Shown: positions 50,769-59,744 of the stretch, one piece after another
Layout of the letters: the number at the start of each line of letters is the position of its first letter
Position numbering within the stretch: position 1 is the first letter of the stretch
Source of the DNA: Nocardia kruczakiae NBRC 101016
Lineage (GTDB): Bacteria > Actinomycetota > Actinomycetes > Mycobacteriales > Mycobacteriaceae
Length of the DNA stretch: 64,000 bases
Reading direction: 5' to 3'
Assembly: GCF_001612965.1 (NCBI RefSeq)
Contig: NZ_BDBL01000032.1
Coordinates: 46,521 to 110,520 of the forward strand
Translations under genes and position numbers: made by a program
The notes under the pieces: generated by a model
Seen by the model: only the letters and a program-made list of their open reading frames with translations
Told to the model about the DNA's origin: nothing
Database searches by the model: none

Positions 50769-52393
50769 CCACCACGAGCACCGAACTGGTTCTGGACGGC
50801 AACGGTTTACAACTCGCCGATGTGGCGGCGGTGGCGCGACGCGACGCGCCGATCTCGGTCAGCATCGCACCGGTGGCCCAGGCCGGGATGTCGGAGTCGG
50901 TGCTGCTGAAGAACGAACTGCTGGAAACCGGGATACCGATCTACGGCGTCACCACCGGATTCGGCGACAGCGTCAACCGGCAGATCGCACCGTCGAAAGC
51001 GGCTGCGCTGCAGCGCAATCTGATCCTGTACCACCTCAACGGCGTGGGGCCGATCGCGACCCAGGAGGTCGCCCGCGCCACCATGCTGATCCGGGCGAAC
51101 TGCCTCACCCGCGGGCCGTCCGCGATCCGCCCCGAGGTGGTGGCGACGTTGCTGCGGCACCTCGACGAAGACATCCTGCCGCTGATCCCCGAACGCGGAT
51201 CTCTCGGCGCCAGTGGCGATCTGGTGCCGCTGTGCTACCTCGCGGCGGCGCTGATCGGCGAGGGCGAGGTGCGCTACCGCGGCGAGACCCGGCCGGCGCT
51301 CGACGCGTTGCGCGAGGCGGGCATCGCACCGGTCGCGCTGGGCCCGAAGGAGGGCCTGGCGCTGATCAACGGCACCTCGTTCACGGCGGCCTTCGCGGCG
51401 CTGGCGCTCACCGACGCGGCCGAGCTGGCCTACGCCGCCGACGTCGCCACGGCGATGACCTGTCAAGCGCTGCTGGGCAACGCTTCTCATTTCCATCCGT
51501 TCGTGCACGCCAACAAGCCCCATCCGGGTCAGGGCGCCAGCGCCGCGCTGATCCGGGAACTGCTCGCCGGTTCGCAGCTCACCACCAGCTACGAGGAGAT
51601 CCTGGTCCGCCGCGACACCTTGGACGGCCGCGGGTTCCTGCTGCTGGACCACCGCATCCAGGACAAGTACTCGGTGCGCTGCGCACCGCACGTCAACGGC
51701 GTGCTGCGCGACAGTCTCGAGTGGACCCGCAGGTGGGTGGAGACCGAGATCAACTCCTCCACCGACAATCCGCTCTTCGCCTGGGAGACAGGCGAATTGC
51801 ATCACGGCGGCAACTTCTACGCCGGCCACGTCGGACAGGCGATGGACAGCCTGAAGGTCGCCGTGGCCAGTCTCGCCGATCTGCTGGACCGCCAGCTCGC
51901 CCTGGTGGTGGACGAGAAGTTCAACGCGGGCCTGACCGCCAATCTCGTCGCGCCGCTGCCCGAGTCCGACCGGCAGTCCGGTCTGCACCACGGGTTCAAA
52001 GGCATGCAGATCGCCGCGTCCGCGGTCACCGCCGAGGCACTCGGGCTCAGCGGTCCGGCGACCGTGCTGTCGCGCTCGACCGAATCGCACAACCAGGACA
52101 AGGTCAGCATGGGCACGATCGCCGCCCGCGACGCGCGGACCATCATCGAGTTGACGCGGCAGGTCACCGCCATCCACCTCATCGCGCTCGCGCAGGCGAT
52201 CGATATCCGCGGCGCCGCACAGGCAGCGCCCGCGGTGCGCCGGGTCCACGAACTGATTCGCGCGCACGTCCCCTTCACCGACCGCGACCGCCGCATGGAC
52301 CGCGATATCGAGCGGGTCGCCCGGCTGATCGCCGACGGATCGGTGCGTGCCGCCGCCGGCGTCGCCGATCCCCTTCTCACCCCCCACGGTTAG
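50765..52393 (+). CDS. MIO-type aromatic amino acid ammonia-lyase or 2,3-aminomutase
   Basis: This 542-residue member of the HAL/PAL/TAL family uses the self-made MIO cofactor. The MIO triad is A149-S150-G151 in GSLGASGDLVPL. The catalytic Tyr60 lies in IYGVTTGFG, and NQDKVSMGTIAARD and NSSTDNPLF are present. The substrate-selectivity pair that is SH in histidine and HL/SH in tyrosine enzymes and FL in many phenylalanine enzymes is Y89-H90 here, so the substrate is not settled. Following a DAHP synthase, Phe or Tyr is more likely than His. The product may be a cinnamate-type acid plus ammonia, or a beta-amino acid if it is a mutase. Confidence 0.92.
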   Translation: MTTTSTELVLDGNGLQLADVAAVARRDAPISVSIAPVAQAGMSESVLLKNELLETGIPIYGVTTGFGDSVNRQIAPSKAAALQRNLILYHLNGVGPIATQEVARATMLIRANCLTRGPSAIRPEVVATLLRHLDEDILPLIPERGSLGASGDLVPLCYLAAALIGEGEVRYRGETRPALDALREAGIAPVALGPKEGLALINGTSFTAAFAALALTDAAELAYAADVATAMTCQALLGNASHFHPFVHANKPHPGQGASAALIRELLAGSQLTTSYEEILVRRDTLDGRGFLLLDHRIQDKYSVRCAPHVNGVLRDSLEWTRRWVETEINSSTDNPLFAWETGELHHGGNFYAGHVGQAMDSLKVAVASLADLLDRQLALVVDEKFNAGLTANLVAPLPESDRQSGLHHGFKGMQIAASAVTAEALGLSGPATVLSRSTESHNQDKVSMGTIAARDARTIIELTRQVTAIHLIALAQAIDIRGAAQAAPAVRRVHELIRAHVPFTDRDRRMDRDIERVARLIADGSVRAAAGVADPLLTPHG

Positions 52394-52404
52394 GAGCCGT
52401 ACCG

Positions 52405-53844
52405 ATGTTGCTGTTACGCGATGCGCGCACGCGCGCGAAGAACGAGGCCCTGCTCGATGAACACACCCGCCTGGTTCGCTCGGTGCTCGACGGCACCGCC
52501 GACCTCGACGGGGTTCACGCGGCGAAACTGCTGCGAACCGTCCGGGCCGCCGCCGGCTCCCCTATGTACGAGGGGCGGCTGCCGGCCGATCTGCTCGCCG
52601 AGATCGACGCGGGCACAATGATTTCCGACGAGCGGGCGCTCACCGAGATCCTGCCGTCGCTCCCGCTGCTCGGCAAGCGCGAACTGGGCCGGTTCGGGGC
52701 CGAGGCGTTCACCCGGCCGCTGAACGAATTCCTGCACTACTACGAATCCTCCGGCACCACCGGCGATCCCGCCGCCGCGCCGAAGGCGCTGGACGATCTG
52801 CTGGTCAACACCGTCAACATCGGCGAGATGTGGGCCCGGCTGCTGCAGCCGGAGGATATCGCGCTGATTCTGATCAACGCCCCGTTCGCCCCGGCCGCCT
52901 ACCAGTTCGAGAAGGCGCTGGAATACCTCGAGGTCATGTCGCTGCGGCCCTGGGTGGACAACATCACCGGCGACTACACCCGGGTGCTACGGCTGGTCGA
53001 CCAACTCGGCGCGAACGTCTTCGTCGGACCGCCGTCGCGGCTGCTGGAAATGGTGCAGTTCGCCCACCGCAACGATCTGCCGGCGCCACGCTTCGATCGG
53101 CTACTGCTGATGGCCGAACAGACCGGCCCCAGTTTCCGCCGTCACCTCGAACGCCTGACCGGCGCGCAATCGTACGTCTCCTCCTACGGCTCCTCGGAGA
53201 CCGGAACACCCGCGGTCACCTGTGAGCGGGGACAGCTCCACCTGCAACCGCAGAGCTTCCTGCTGGAGTTGGCCGACGACAACGGAATTCGCCGCATCGG
53301 GAACACTTCCGATCGCGGTGAACTGGTGCTGACCACGCTCGATCTGCCCGCCCGGCCGCTGCTGCGCTACCGCACCGGCGATCTCGTCGAGATCGATGCG
53401 ACCCCGTGCCCGTGCGGGGTCGCCACCCCGGTCCTGCTCACCCAGGGACGTTCCCAGGACCTTCTGGTCCTGGACCGCAACGGAATTCGGCAGAACGACC
53501 TCGAGGCGGCGGTGTGGGAACAGCCGCTGCCCGCGGCGACGGTCTTCAACTACATGGTCGTCGTGCGCGGCCGCCAGGTCGTCTTCCTGGTCACCTACGA
53601 CGGCGACCCCGCCGGCCCGTGGACCGACGTGCTGGCCGGCCGGTTGCGGGCGCTGTTCGGCCGCGAGGAAGTGACCGTCCGTCCGGTGCCGGTGCTGCCG
53701 CCGCTGGCCTCTCTCGGCCAGTACCTCGGCTGGAAGCTCTCGCGGGTCCTCGACCTCGACGACGAGAAGAACTGGGACCGGCTGCCCGCCCCGATCGACG
53801 CCGTGGTGCGGCAGACGATCGCCGAACTCGCACCCGGTGCCTGA
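52405..53844 (+). CDS. PaaK-like AMP-dependent acid ligase
   Basis: This 479-residue adenylate-forming enzyme resembles phenylacetate-CoA ligase. The phosphate-binding loop SSGTTGDPAAAPK lies at 115-127. YGSSETG is the A5-like motif and RYRTGDLVEID the A7/A8 region. A CPCG pair (about 332-335) is typical of the PaaK subgroup. It should activate a carboxylic acid, most simply the one made by the preceding MIO enzyme, as acyl-AMP or acyl-CoA. ATG 52405 has AGGAG eight bases upstream and lies 11 bp after the lyase stop. The final acceptor is unknown. Confidence 0.88.
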   Translation: MLLLRDARTRAKNEALLDEHTRLVRSVLDGTADLDGVHAAKLLRTVRAAAGSPMYEGRLPADLLAEIDAGTMISDERALTEILPSLPLLGKRELGRFGAEAFTRPLNEFLHYYESSGTTGDPAAAPKALDDLLVNTVNIGEMWARLLQPEDIALILINAPFAPAAYQFEKALEYLEVMSLRPWVDNITGDYTRVLRLVDQLGANVFVGPPSRLLEMVQFAHRNDLPAPRFDRLLLMAEQTGPSFRRHLERLTGAQSYVSSYGSSETGTPAVTCERGQLHLQPQSFLLELADDNGIRRIGNTSDRGELVLTTLDLPARPLLRYRTGDLVEIDATPCPCGVATPVLLTQGRSQDLLVLDRNGIRQNDLEAAVWEQPLPAATVFNYMVVVRGRQVVFLVTYDGDPAGPWTDVLAGRLRALFGREEVTVRPVPVLPPLASLGQYLGWKLSRVLDLDDEKNWDRLPAPIDAVVRQTIAELAPGA

Positions 53845-53858
53845 GGAGGCCACGACTC

Positions 53859-55682
53859 ATGTCCGCAATCACCGGCTGGCTCGACCGCGACCGCGATCTG
53901 CGCGAGCACACCGCGACGGTCCGGGCCATGTCCGACGCACTCGCCCACCGCGGTCCCGACGGCGGCGGCATCTGGCTGGAACAGCGAATCGCGCTGGGCC
54001 GCAACGTCCTCGCGGTCGCCGATCTGCTCGACAACGGGCAGCCCGTCGTCACCGGCGAGGCCGGACGGCCGATCGCGGTGCTCACGCTGTCCGGCGAGAT
54101 CTACAACACCGCCGAACTCCGCCACGAACTGACCGCCCGCGGCCACGCCTTCACCGGTGCGACGGACCCCGACGCCGAGGTGGTGCTACACGCCTACCTG
54201 GAGTGGGGCGCCGACGCGGTGCGCCGCCTCGACGGCATGTTCGCCTTCGCCGTGTGGGACGTGCGTCGCGGCGAACTGCTGCTGGCCCGCGACCGGCTGG
54301 GCATCGAACCGCTCTACTACGCCGAGCACCCCGGCGGGCTGCTGTTCGGCTCGGAACCGAAAGCGTTGCTGGCCAACGAGTTGTTCCGGCCGCAGGTCGA
54401 TGTCGAGGGGCTGATCGACATCTTCACGGTGGCGATGCGGCGTCCGGGTGACGCGGTCTATCGCGGACTGCGCGAGGTGCGGCCGGGCTGGATCGTGCGC
54501 GCCGATCACAACGGCCTGCACCACCACCGGTACTGGCAGCCGGTCAGCGCACCGCACACCGACGATGTCGACACCACGATCGCCACGCTGCGTGATTTGC
54601 TCACCGATATCGTCGAGCGGCAGACCCGCACCGGCACGGCCGCCGGGCTGCTGTCCGGCGGTCTGGATTCCAGCGTCATCACCGCCTTGGCGGCGCGGGC
54701 GCGTGGCGACGCGAAACTGGCCACCTATTCGGTCGACTTCGCCGGTAGCGACACCGATTTCACGCCCGACGCCCTGCACGTCAGCCGGGACGCGCCGTAC
54801 GTGCGTGCGGTGGTGGACCATGTCGGCACCGACCATACCGAGGTCCTCCTCGACGCCCCCGCCCTGCTGGACGAGATGGGCGAAACGCTGCGGGCGCGCG
54901 ACATCCCCGGCGTCGGCGATCTGGATGTCTCGCTCTACCTGCTGTTCCGGGAGGTCCGCCGATACGCGGACGTGGTGCTGTCGGGAGAAGGCGCCGACGA
55001 CATCTTCGGCGGATATCCGTGGTTCGCGGCCGAGGCCGCCGCGTCCAGCGGCAGTTTCCCGTGGGCCGCGGGCAACACCGATCGCAACGCGATGCTGTCG
55101 CCCGAATTGCGCGCCCATCTCGACCTGGACGCGGCGGTGGTGCACCGGCATCGCGAGGCCGTCGCCGAACTGTCCCCGCTCGACGGTGAAGAGGGTCCGG
55201 ACCGGCGCATCCGGGAGGTCTTCCATCTCGAACTCACCCGTTTCCTGCCGTTCCTGCTCGACCGCAAGGACCGGATGAGCATGCGCACCGGCCTGCTGGT
55301 CCGGTTGCCGTTCTGCGATCACCGGCTCGTCGAATACCTGTGGAACGTGCCGTGGGATCTCAAGCGCCACGGCGGCCAGGAGAAGGGGATCCTGCGCGCC
55401 GCGGCCGAGCCTTGGCTGCCACCACAGGTCGCCAAGCGACCCAAGAGCGGTTTCCCGTTCGGCCAGAGCCCGCAATATCTCGCCGCGGTGCGCGAGGCCA
55501 CCCGAGCCATGCTGGCCGATCCGAGCGCCCCCGCGCTGGCTCTGCTGAACACCGGCGCGCTCGCCGAACTCGCCGAGGGCGATCGCTGGCACAGCGGCAC
55601 CTTCACCCCGCCGCCCTGGCTGCCCCGCGCCCTGCAGCTCAACACCTGGCTGCGCGACTACCGCGTCGAGGTGCGGCTGTAG
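53859..55682 (+). CDS. Asparagine synthetase-like amidotransferase lacking the glutaminase cysteine
   Basis: This 607-residue AsnB-family protein has an N-terminal Ntn-glutaminase fold (1-200) and a C-terminal ATP-pyrophosphatase synthetase domain. The synthetase part looks active: LLSGGLDSSVIT and SGEGADDIFGGY. The N-terminus reads MSAITG where AsnB has MCGI-G, so the nucleophile Cys2 is Ser and Gly3 is Ala. The usual Arg before LAVIDL is Val50 (GRNVLAVADL). Glutamine hydrolysis is therefore unlikely; free ammonia or another amine would be the nitrogen donor. ATG 53859 is fixed by GAGGAGG. It follows the ligase by 14 bp and probably forms an amide on an activated acid. Confidence 0.9.
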   Translation: MSAITGWLDRDRDLREHTATVRAMSDALAHRGPDGGGIWLEQRIALGRNVLAVADLLDNGQPVVTGEAGRPIAVLTLSGEIYNTAELRHELTARGHAFTGATDPDAEVVLHAYLEWGADAVRRLDGMFAFAVWDVRRGELLLARDRLGIEPLYYAEHPGGLLFGSEPKALLANELFRPQVDVEGLIDIFTVAMRRPGDAVYRGLREVRPGWIVRADHNGLHHHRYWQPVSAPHTDDVDTTIATLRDLLTDIVERQTRTGTAAGLLSGGLDSSVITALAARARGDAKLATYSVDFAGSDTDFTPDALHVSRDAPYVRAVVDHVGTDHTEVLLDAPALLDEMGETLRARDIPGVGDLDVSLYLLFREVRRYADVVLSGEGADDIFGGYPWFAAEAAASSGSFPWAAGNTDRNAMLSPELRAHLDLDAAVVHRHREAVAELSPLDGEEGPDRRIREVFHLELTRFLPFLLDRKDRMSMRTGLLVRLPFCDHRLVEYLWNVPWDLKRHGGQEKGILRAAAEPWLPPQVAKRPKSGFPFGQSPQYLAAVREATRAMLADPSAPALALLNTGALAELAEGDRWHSGTFTPPPWLPRALQLNTWLRDYRVEVRL

Positions 55683-55762
55683 CCGCATCCGGCACGTACC
55701 CACCACCGGCCCTCGTCGACAACCGATGGCGCGGACCGGGTTTCGGGAGAGGAAAGGAAAAG

Positions 55763-56461
55763 ATGAGGAAAATGATCGCGGCGAGCGCACTGCTGGCCAC
55801 CACACTGAGTGTGGCGCCCGCGCTCGCCCACGCCGATCCGGCCGAGGCCGGAGCGGTGAACTACACCGCCACCACGACCCCGACGTCGACGATCATCCGC
55901 ACCGACAGCGGTTCGCTGACCGACGAGGCCGGCGTCTTCAGGATCGAGGCGGCCGACGGCACCGTGCTCGCGGGCACCGAATTGTCCTTCCGGGTGGACG
56001 ATTTCGTCTTCCCGATCGCCGCGGACATCTCGGGCCACACCGCGACCCTGACACCGCAACTGGATCTCGCGCACGCGACATACCGCCCCGTCGCGCTGCC
56101 GTACGAGGATCAGGCGCCGTGGAAGACCCCCTATGACCGCGAACAGGCCGCATGGTCCCGCCTGACCAGCACGATCGGCGCGGGCGCCACGATCGGCACG
56201 CTGATCGGCGGACTCAGCGGCGGCGCGATCGGCTGCCTGCTCGGCGGCATCGCCGGAGCCACCGTCGCCTCCGCGACGATCGTCGGCCTGTTCGGCCCGT
56301 TCGTTCCTGCGGCGGCGGTGGGCTGCGTGGGTGGCATCGTGGCGATCGGCGCCCTCGGCACCCTGATCGGTCAGCTGCTGGTGACGGCGCCGGTGGCGAT
56401 TCTGGCCGCGGCGCAATACTTCACAACCATCAACCAGCCGTTCACCAAACCGGCGGGATAG
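55763..56461 (+). CDS. Secreted protein with glycine-zipper segment
   Basis: The 232-residue precursor has a Sec signal (MIAASALLATTLSVAPALAHA, cleavage about residue 24). The mature part has a beta-rich half (about 30-125) followed by a glycine/alanine-rich zipper segment (GAGATIGTLIGGLSGGAIGC) that could insert in a membrane. Similar small exported proteins are frequent in Nocardia (recalled, not searched). ATG 55763 has AGGAAAAG upstream. It lies 80 bp after the asnB-like gene, with no obvious link to it. The function is unknown. Confidence 0.75.
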   Translation: MRKMIAASALLATTLSVAPALAHADPAEAGAVNYTATTTPTSTIIRTDSGSLTDEAGVFRIEAADGTVLAGTELSFRVDDFVFPIAADISGHTATLTPQLDLAHATYRPVALPYEDQAPWKTPYDREQAAWSRLTSTIGAGATIGTLIGGLSGGAIGCLLGGIAGATVASATIVGLFGPFVPAAAVGCVGGIVAIGALGTLIGQLLVTAPVAILAAAQYFTTINQPFTKPAG

Positions 56462-56524
56462 GCGGTGCGGGCGGGCTTCCGGATCGCCGGAGGCCTGCCC
56501 GACGGCCATTCCGCCGAGCGGTGT

Positions 56525-57634
56525 CTAACCCTCGGCCGCCAGCTGTCCGCAGGCCGCGGCGATCTCCTGCCCGCGGGTATCGCGTACGGTGCACGGCACA
56601 CCCTGTGCCTCCACCCGCCGAACGAATTCCCGCTCAACAGGTTTCGGTGAGGCGTCCCACTTCGAGCCCGGGGTCGGATTCAACGGGATCAGGTTCACGT
56701 GGACGCGGGCGCCCAGCGCCTTGTGCAGCTTCTGGCCCAGCATGTCGGCACGCCACGGCTGGTCGTTGATATCGCGGATCAGGGCATATTCGACCGAGAC
56801 CCGGCGGCCGGTCTTGTCGGCGTAATACCGTGCGGCGTCGAGGACTTCGGCAACCGACCAGCGATTGTTGACCGGCACCAACGTATCCCGCAATTCGTCG
56901 TCCGGCGTGTGCAGGGAAACGGCCAGCGTCACCGACAGGCCCTCGTCGGCCAGTTTGCGGATCGCGGGGGCAAGACCGACCGTCGACACGACCACATTGC
57001 GCTGCGAGATACCCAGGCCGTCCGGCGCGGGAGAGGTGATTCGCCGGACCGCGGCCACCACACGCTTGTAGTTGGCGAGCGGCTCGCCCATTCCCATGAA
57101 CACGATGTTCGACAGGCGACCGGCACCGCCGGCCACCTCACCGTCGCGCAGCGCCGCGGCGGCCGCGCGCACCTGGTCGACGATCTCGGCGGTGGAGAGG
57201 TTGCGGTTCAGTCCGCCCTGCCCGGTCGCGCAGAACGGGCAGGCCATCCCGCAGCCGGCCTGGCTGGAGATGCACAGCGTGTTGCGGTCGGGGTAGCGCA
57301 TCAGCACGCTCTCGAGCAGGGTGCCGTCACCGGCGCGCCACAGCGTCTTGCGCGTGGTGCCCGCATCACACACCACCTGCCGCACCTCGCTGAGCAGCGG
57401 CGGGAACAACGCTTCGGCGATCTTCTCCCGCATCGGCTCGGGCAGATCGGTCATCTGCCGCGGATCGGCCTGCAACCGCCCGTAGTACTGCCGGGCGATC
57501 TGATCGGCCCGGAACTTCGGCAGTCCGAGTTCCTCCACCGCCTGCCGCCGCTGGGCCGAATCGAGGTCGGCGAGATGCCGCGGCGGCATTCCACGGCGCG
57601 GGGCATCGAAAACGAGCGGCAGGGAGGTAGTCAT
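56525..57634 (-). CDS. rlmN: Dual-specificity 23S rRNA/tRNA adenine-C2 methyltransferase RlmN
   Basis: This 369-residue radical SAM methyltransferase modifies A2503 of 23S rRNA and A37 of some tRNAs. The cluster motif C-x3-C-x2-C is in AGCGMACPFCATG. Other marks are FMGMGEPLANY, VVVSTVGLAPAI and the C-terminal GVPCTVRDTRGQEIAAACGQL with the methyl-carrying cysteines. ATG 57634 has AAGG nearby. It marks the return to the conserved chromosomal backbone (Rv2880c position in M. tuberculosis). Confidence 0.96.
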   Translation of the reverse strand: MTTSLPLVFDAPRRGMPPRHLADLDSAQRRQAVEELGLPKFRADQIARQYYGRLQADPRQMTDLPEPMREKIAEALFPPLLSEVRQVVCDAGTTRKTLWRAGDGTLLESVLMRYPDRNTLCISSQAGCGMACPFCATGQGGLNRNLSTAEIVDQVRAAAAALRDGEVAGGAGRLSNIVFMGMGEPLANYKRVVAAVRRITSPAPDGLGISQRNVVVSTVGLAPAIRKLADEGLSVTLAVSLHTPDDELRDTLVPVNNRWSVAEVLDAARYYADKTGRRVSVEYALIRDINDQPWRADMLGQKLHKALGARVHVNLIPLNPTPGSKWDASPKPVEREFVRRVEAQGVPCTVRDTRGQEIAAACGQLAAEG

Positions 57635-57769
57635 AACCCTTCCAGTGTCGCATTGCCGGTGCCGGCCCGGCGCCTGCGGGCAGGGATAACCCGATCACAG
57701 TTACGGCGCGGACGAACGGGTATTCCGGAGATACACATATCCGCCATAGCGATCGGGAATGATCGAAAT

Positions 57770-58117
57770 ATGACCAGCGACGCAGTACCGAGCCCCGGAC
57801 CGGATCCGGTCCCGCACACCGATCCCCCGCGCGTCGACAATCCGCCCTCGACCGCACCCGTCCGCCGCAACCGAGCCCTCAAAACCCGCGCGGGCTACAC
57901 CTGGGTGGCGCTGGTGGCCGCGGCGGTCATCGGGGTGCTGCTGTTGATCTTCATCCTGCAGAACCTCGATCAGGTCCGGATCCACCTGTTCTTCTGGCAG
58001 TTCAACATGCCGCTCGGTGTCACGCTGCTGCTGTCGGTGATCGCCGGAGCGCTGGTGATGGCGCTGGCCGGCGGCTGGCGGATCATGCAGTTGCGGCGCG
58101 CGGCCAAGCGGCGCTGA
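57770..58117 (+). CDS. LapA/DUF1049-like small membrane protein
   Basis: This 115-residue protein has a Pro-rich cytoplasmic head of about 40 residues and two helices (WVALVAAAVIGVLLLIFI and GVTLLLSVIAGALVMAL) separated by QNLDQVRIHLFFWQFNMP, the LapA-domain signature. It ends in a basic RRAAKRR tail. By family it may organise envelope proteins; the precise role is unknown. ATG 57770 is the only good start. It diverges from rlmN. Confidence 0.82.
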   Translation: MTSDAVPSPGPDPVPHTDPPRVDNPPSTAPVRRNRALKTRAGYTWVALVAAAVIGVLLLIFILQNLDQVRIHLFFWQFNMPLGVTLLLSVIAGALVMALAGGWRIMQLRRAAKRR

Positions 58118-58132
58118 GCCCGAGCAAGGGGG

Positions 58133-59068
58133 TCAGAGCAGGGCGGTCAGCACCAGCCAGGAGACGAACGCCGAGGGCAGCATCGAGTCGAGGCGGTCCA
58201 TGATGCCGCCGTGCCCGGGCAGCAACGTGCCCATATCCTTGATGCCCAGCTCGCGCTTGATCTGCGATTCGATCAGATCACCGCAGGTCGCCACGAGCAC
58301 GATGGCGACACCCAGCAGCACGCCGATCATCGAATTGGCCTGCAGCAGCAACGTCACCGTGAGCAGTCCGCCGATGATGCAGAACACCAGCGATCCGGCG
58401 AAACCCTCCCACGATTTCTTCGGGCTGATGGCCGGCACCATCGGATGGCGGCCGAACAGCACGCCGGCCACATATCCGCCGACATCGGAGCAGACCACCA
58501 GGATCATGAAGGTCAGCACGCGAAGATTGCCGTCGTCCTGCTGCAGCATCAGCACCGCGAACGAGGCCAGCAGCGGGATCCAGGACACCACGAACACCGT
58601 GATCGCGGTGTCGCGCAGGAAGTTTCGCGGCGTGGCCGCCAGGCCGTGGTCGAACAGGCGCCACACCATGCACACCAGCGCGGTCGCCGCGAAGGCGCCC
58701 GCCACTCCCTCGGTGCCGTAGGGCCAGGCCAGCCAGATCATCGCCTGTCCGCCGACGATGAGCGGCACCCGCGGCACCAGGACGTCGGCCTCGCGCAGCC
58801 GCTTGGCGACCTCCCAGGTGGCGATCGCCATCGCGACCGCGATGACTCCGATCAGAACCTTCGGAACGAACAGCAGGATCGCGATCAGCGATGCGCCGAG
58901 GCCGACACCGACCGCCAGCGCGGCCGGTAAATTGCGACCGGCGCGGGAGGGCTTACCGCTCGGCTGCGCCGAGGGCGTGTCGGGAGCCGGTGTTGCACCG
59001 GCCGGGTCGCTCGCCGGCATCGTCTCGCCGGCTGCGGCTTCTTCGGCCACGATTGTCCCGTCGCTCAC
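58133..59068 (-). CDS. cdsA: Phosphatidate cytidylyltransferase
   Basis: This 311-residue membrane enzyme makes CDP-diacylglycerol from phosphatidic acid and CTP. The family signature is complete: SQIKRELGIKDMGTLLPGHG, then GIMDRLDS. Several helices precede it. The first 45 residues are a polar Pro/Ala-rich extension. GTG 59068 is the start; it lies 55 bp after frr on the same strand, as in mycobacteria. Confidence 0.96.
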   Translation of the reverse strand: MSDGTIVAEEAAAGETMPASDPAGATPAPDTPSAQPSGKPSRAGRNLPAALAVGVGLGASLIAILLFVPKVLIGVIAVAMAIATWEVAKRLREADVLVPRVPLIVGGQAMIWLAWPYGTEGVAGAFAATALVCMVWRLFDHGLAATPRNFLRDTAITVFVVSWIPLLASFAVLMLQQDDGNLRVLTFMILVVCSDVGGYVAGVLFGRHPMVPAISPKKSWEGFAGSLVFCIIGGLLTVTLLLQANSMIGVLLGVAIVLVATCGDLIESQIKRELGIKDMGTLLPGHGGIMDRLDSMLPSAFVSWLVLTALL

Positions 59069-59123
59069 TTATTCGTCCACTCCGTCCCCGGGCCCGTGCC
59101 GCATCGTCGCGCCGGGCCGAGTC

Positions 59124-59681
59124 TCACACCTCGAGCAGTTCCGATTCCTTGTGCTTGACCAGCTCGTCGATCTGGGCAACGTACTTCTGGGTGGTCTTGT
59201 CCAGTTCCTTCTCGGCGCGACCGACCTCGTCCTCGCCGGCCTCGCCGTCCTTCTGAATGCGGTTCAGCTCGTCCATCGACTTGCGCCGCACGTTACGAAT
59301 GGCGATCTTGGCGTCCTCCCCCTTGGATTTCGCCTGTTTCACCAGTTCCCGGCGGCGTTCCTCGGTCAGCTGTGGAATCACCACGCGGATGATGGTGCCG
59401 TCGTTGGTCGGATTCACACCCAGATCCGAATTGCGGATCGCGGTCTCGATCGTCTGCAACTGCCCCTGCTCGTAGGGCTTGATGACGACCATGCGCGGTT
59501 CGGGCACGGTGATGCTGGCCATCTGGGTGATCGGCGTCGGCGAGCCGTAGTACTCGACCACGACCCGGTTGAACATGCCCGGGTTGGCGCGGCCGGTCCG
59601 AATACCTCCGAGGTCGTCCTTCGCCACCGAGACAGCCTTTTCCATCTTCTCCTCGGCGTCGAAGAGCGCTTCATCAATCAC
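59124..59681 (-). CDS. frr: Ribosome recycling factor
   Basis: The 185-residue protein frees ribosomes after termination together with EF-G. It contains RTGRANPGMFNRV, NPTNDGTIIRV and QLTEERRRELVKQAKSKGED, all typical. I moved the start to GTG 59681 (VIDEALFDAEEK) because GGAGG lies eight bases before it and the length then equals that of the mycobacterial factor. GTG 59696 would add five residues. Confidence 0.96.
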   Translation of the reverse strand: MIDEALFDAEEKMEKAVSVAKDDLGGIRTGRANPGMFNRVVVEYYGSPTPITQMASITVPEPRMVVIKPYEQGQLQTIETAIRNSDLGVNPTNDGTIIRVVIPQLTEERRRELVKQAKSKGEDAKIAIRNVRRKSMDELNRIQKDGEAGEDEVGRAEKELDKTTQKYVAQIDELVKHKESELLEV

Positions 59682-59744
59682 GACCGTTTCCTCCACAGCA
59701 TCGTTTCGGGGCCCGGAATTCGCGAGGACCGATCCCCACAGGGT

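Noticed and set aside
53859..55682. Reading the AsnB-like protein as a beta-lactam synthetase acting on a beta-amino acid
   Set aside because: Loss of Cys2 is shared with beta-lactam synthetases, and a mutase could supply a beta-amino acid. But the synthetase motif keeps the AsnB glutamate (SGEGADD), where, as I recall, beta-lactam synthetase has Tyr. I keep amide synthesis as the better reading.
56469..56501. Hairpin between the glycine-zipper gene and rlmN as a terminator
   Set aside because: The arms CGGGC..CCGG and CCGG..GCCCG are interrupted by mismatches and lack a U-tract. Too weak to list as a feature.
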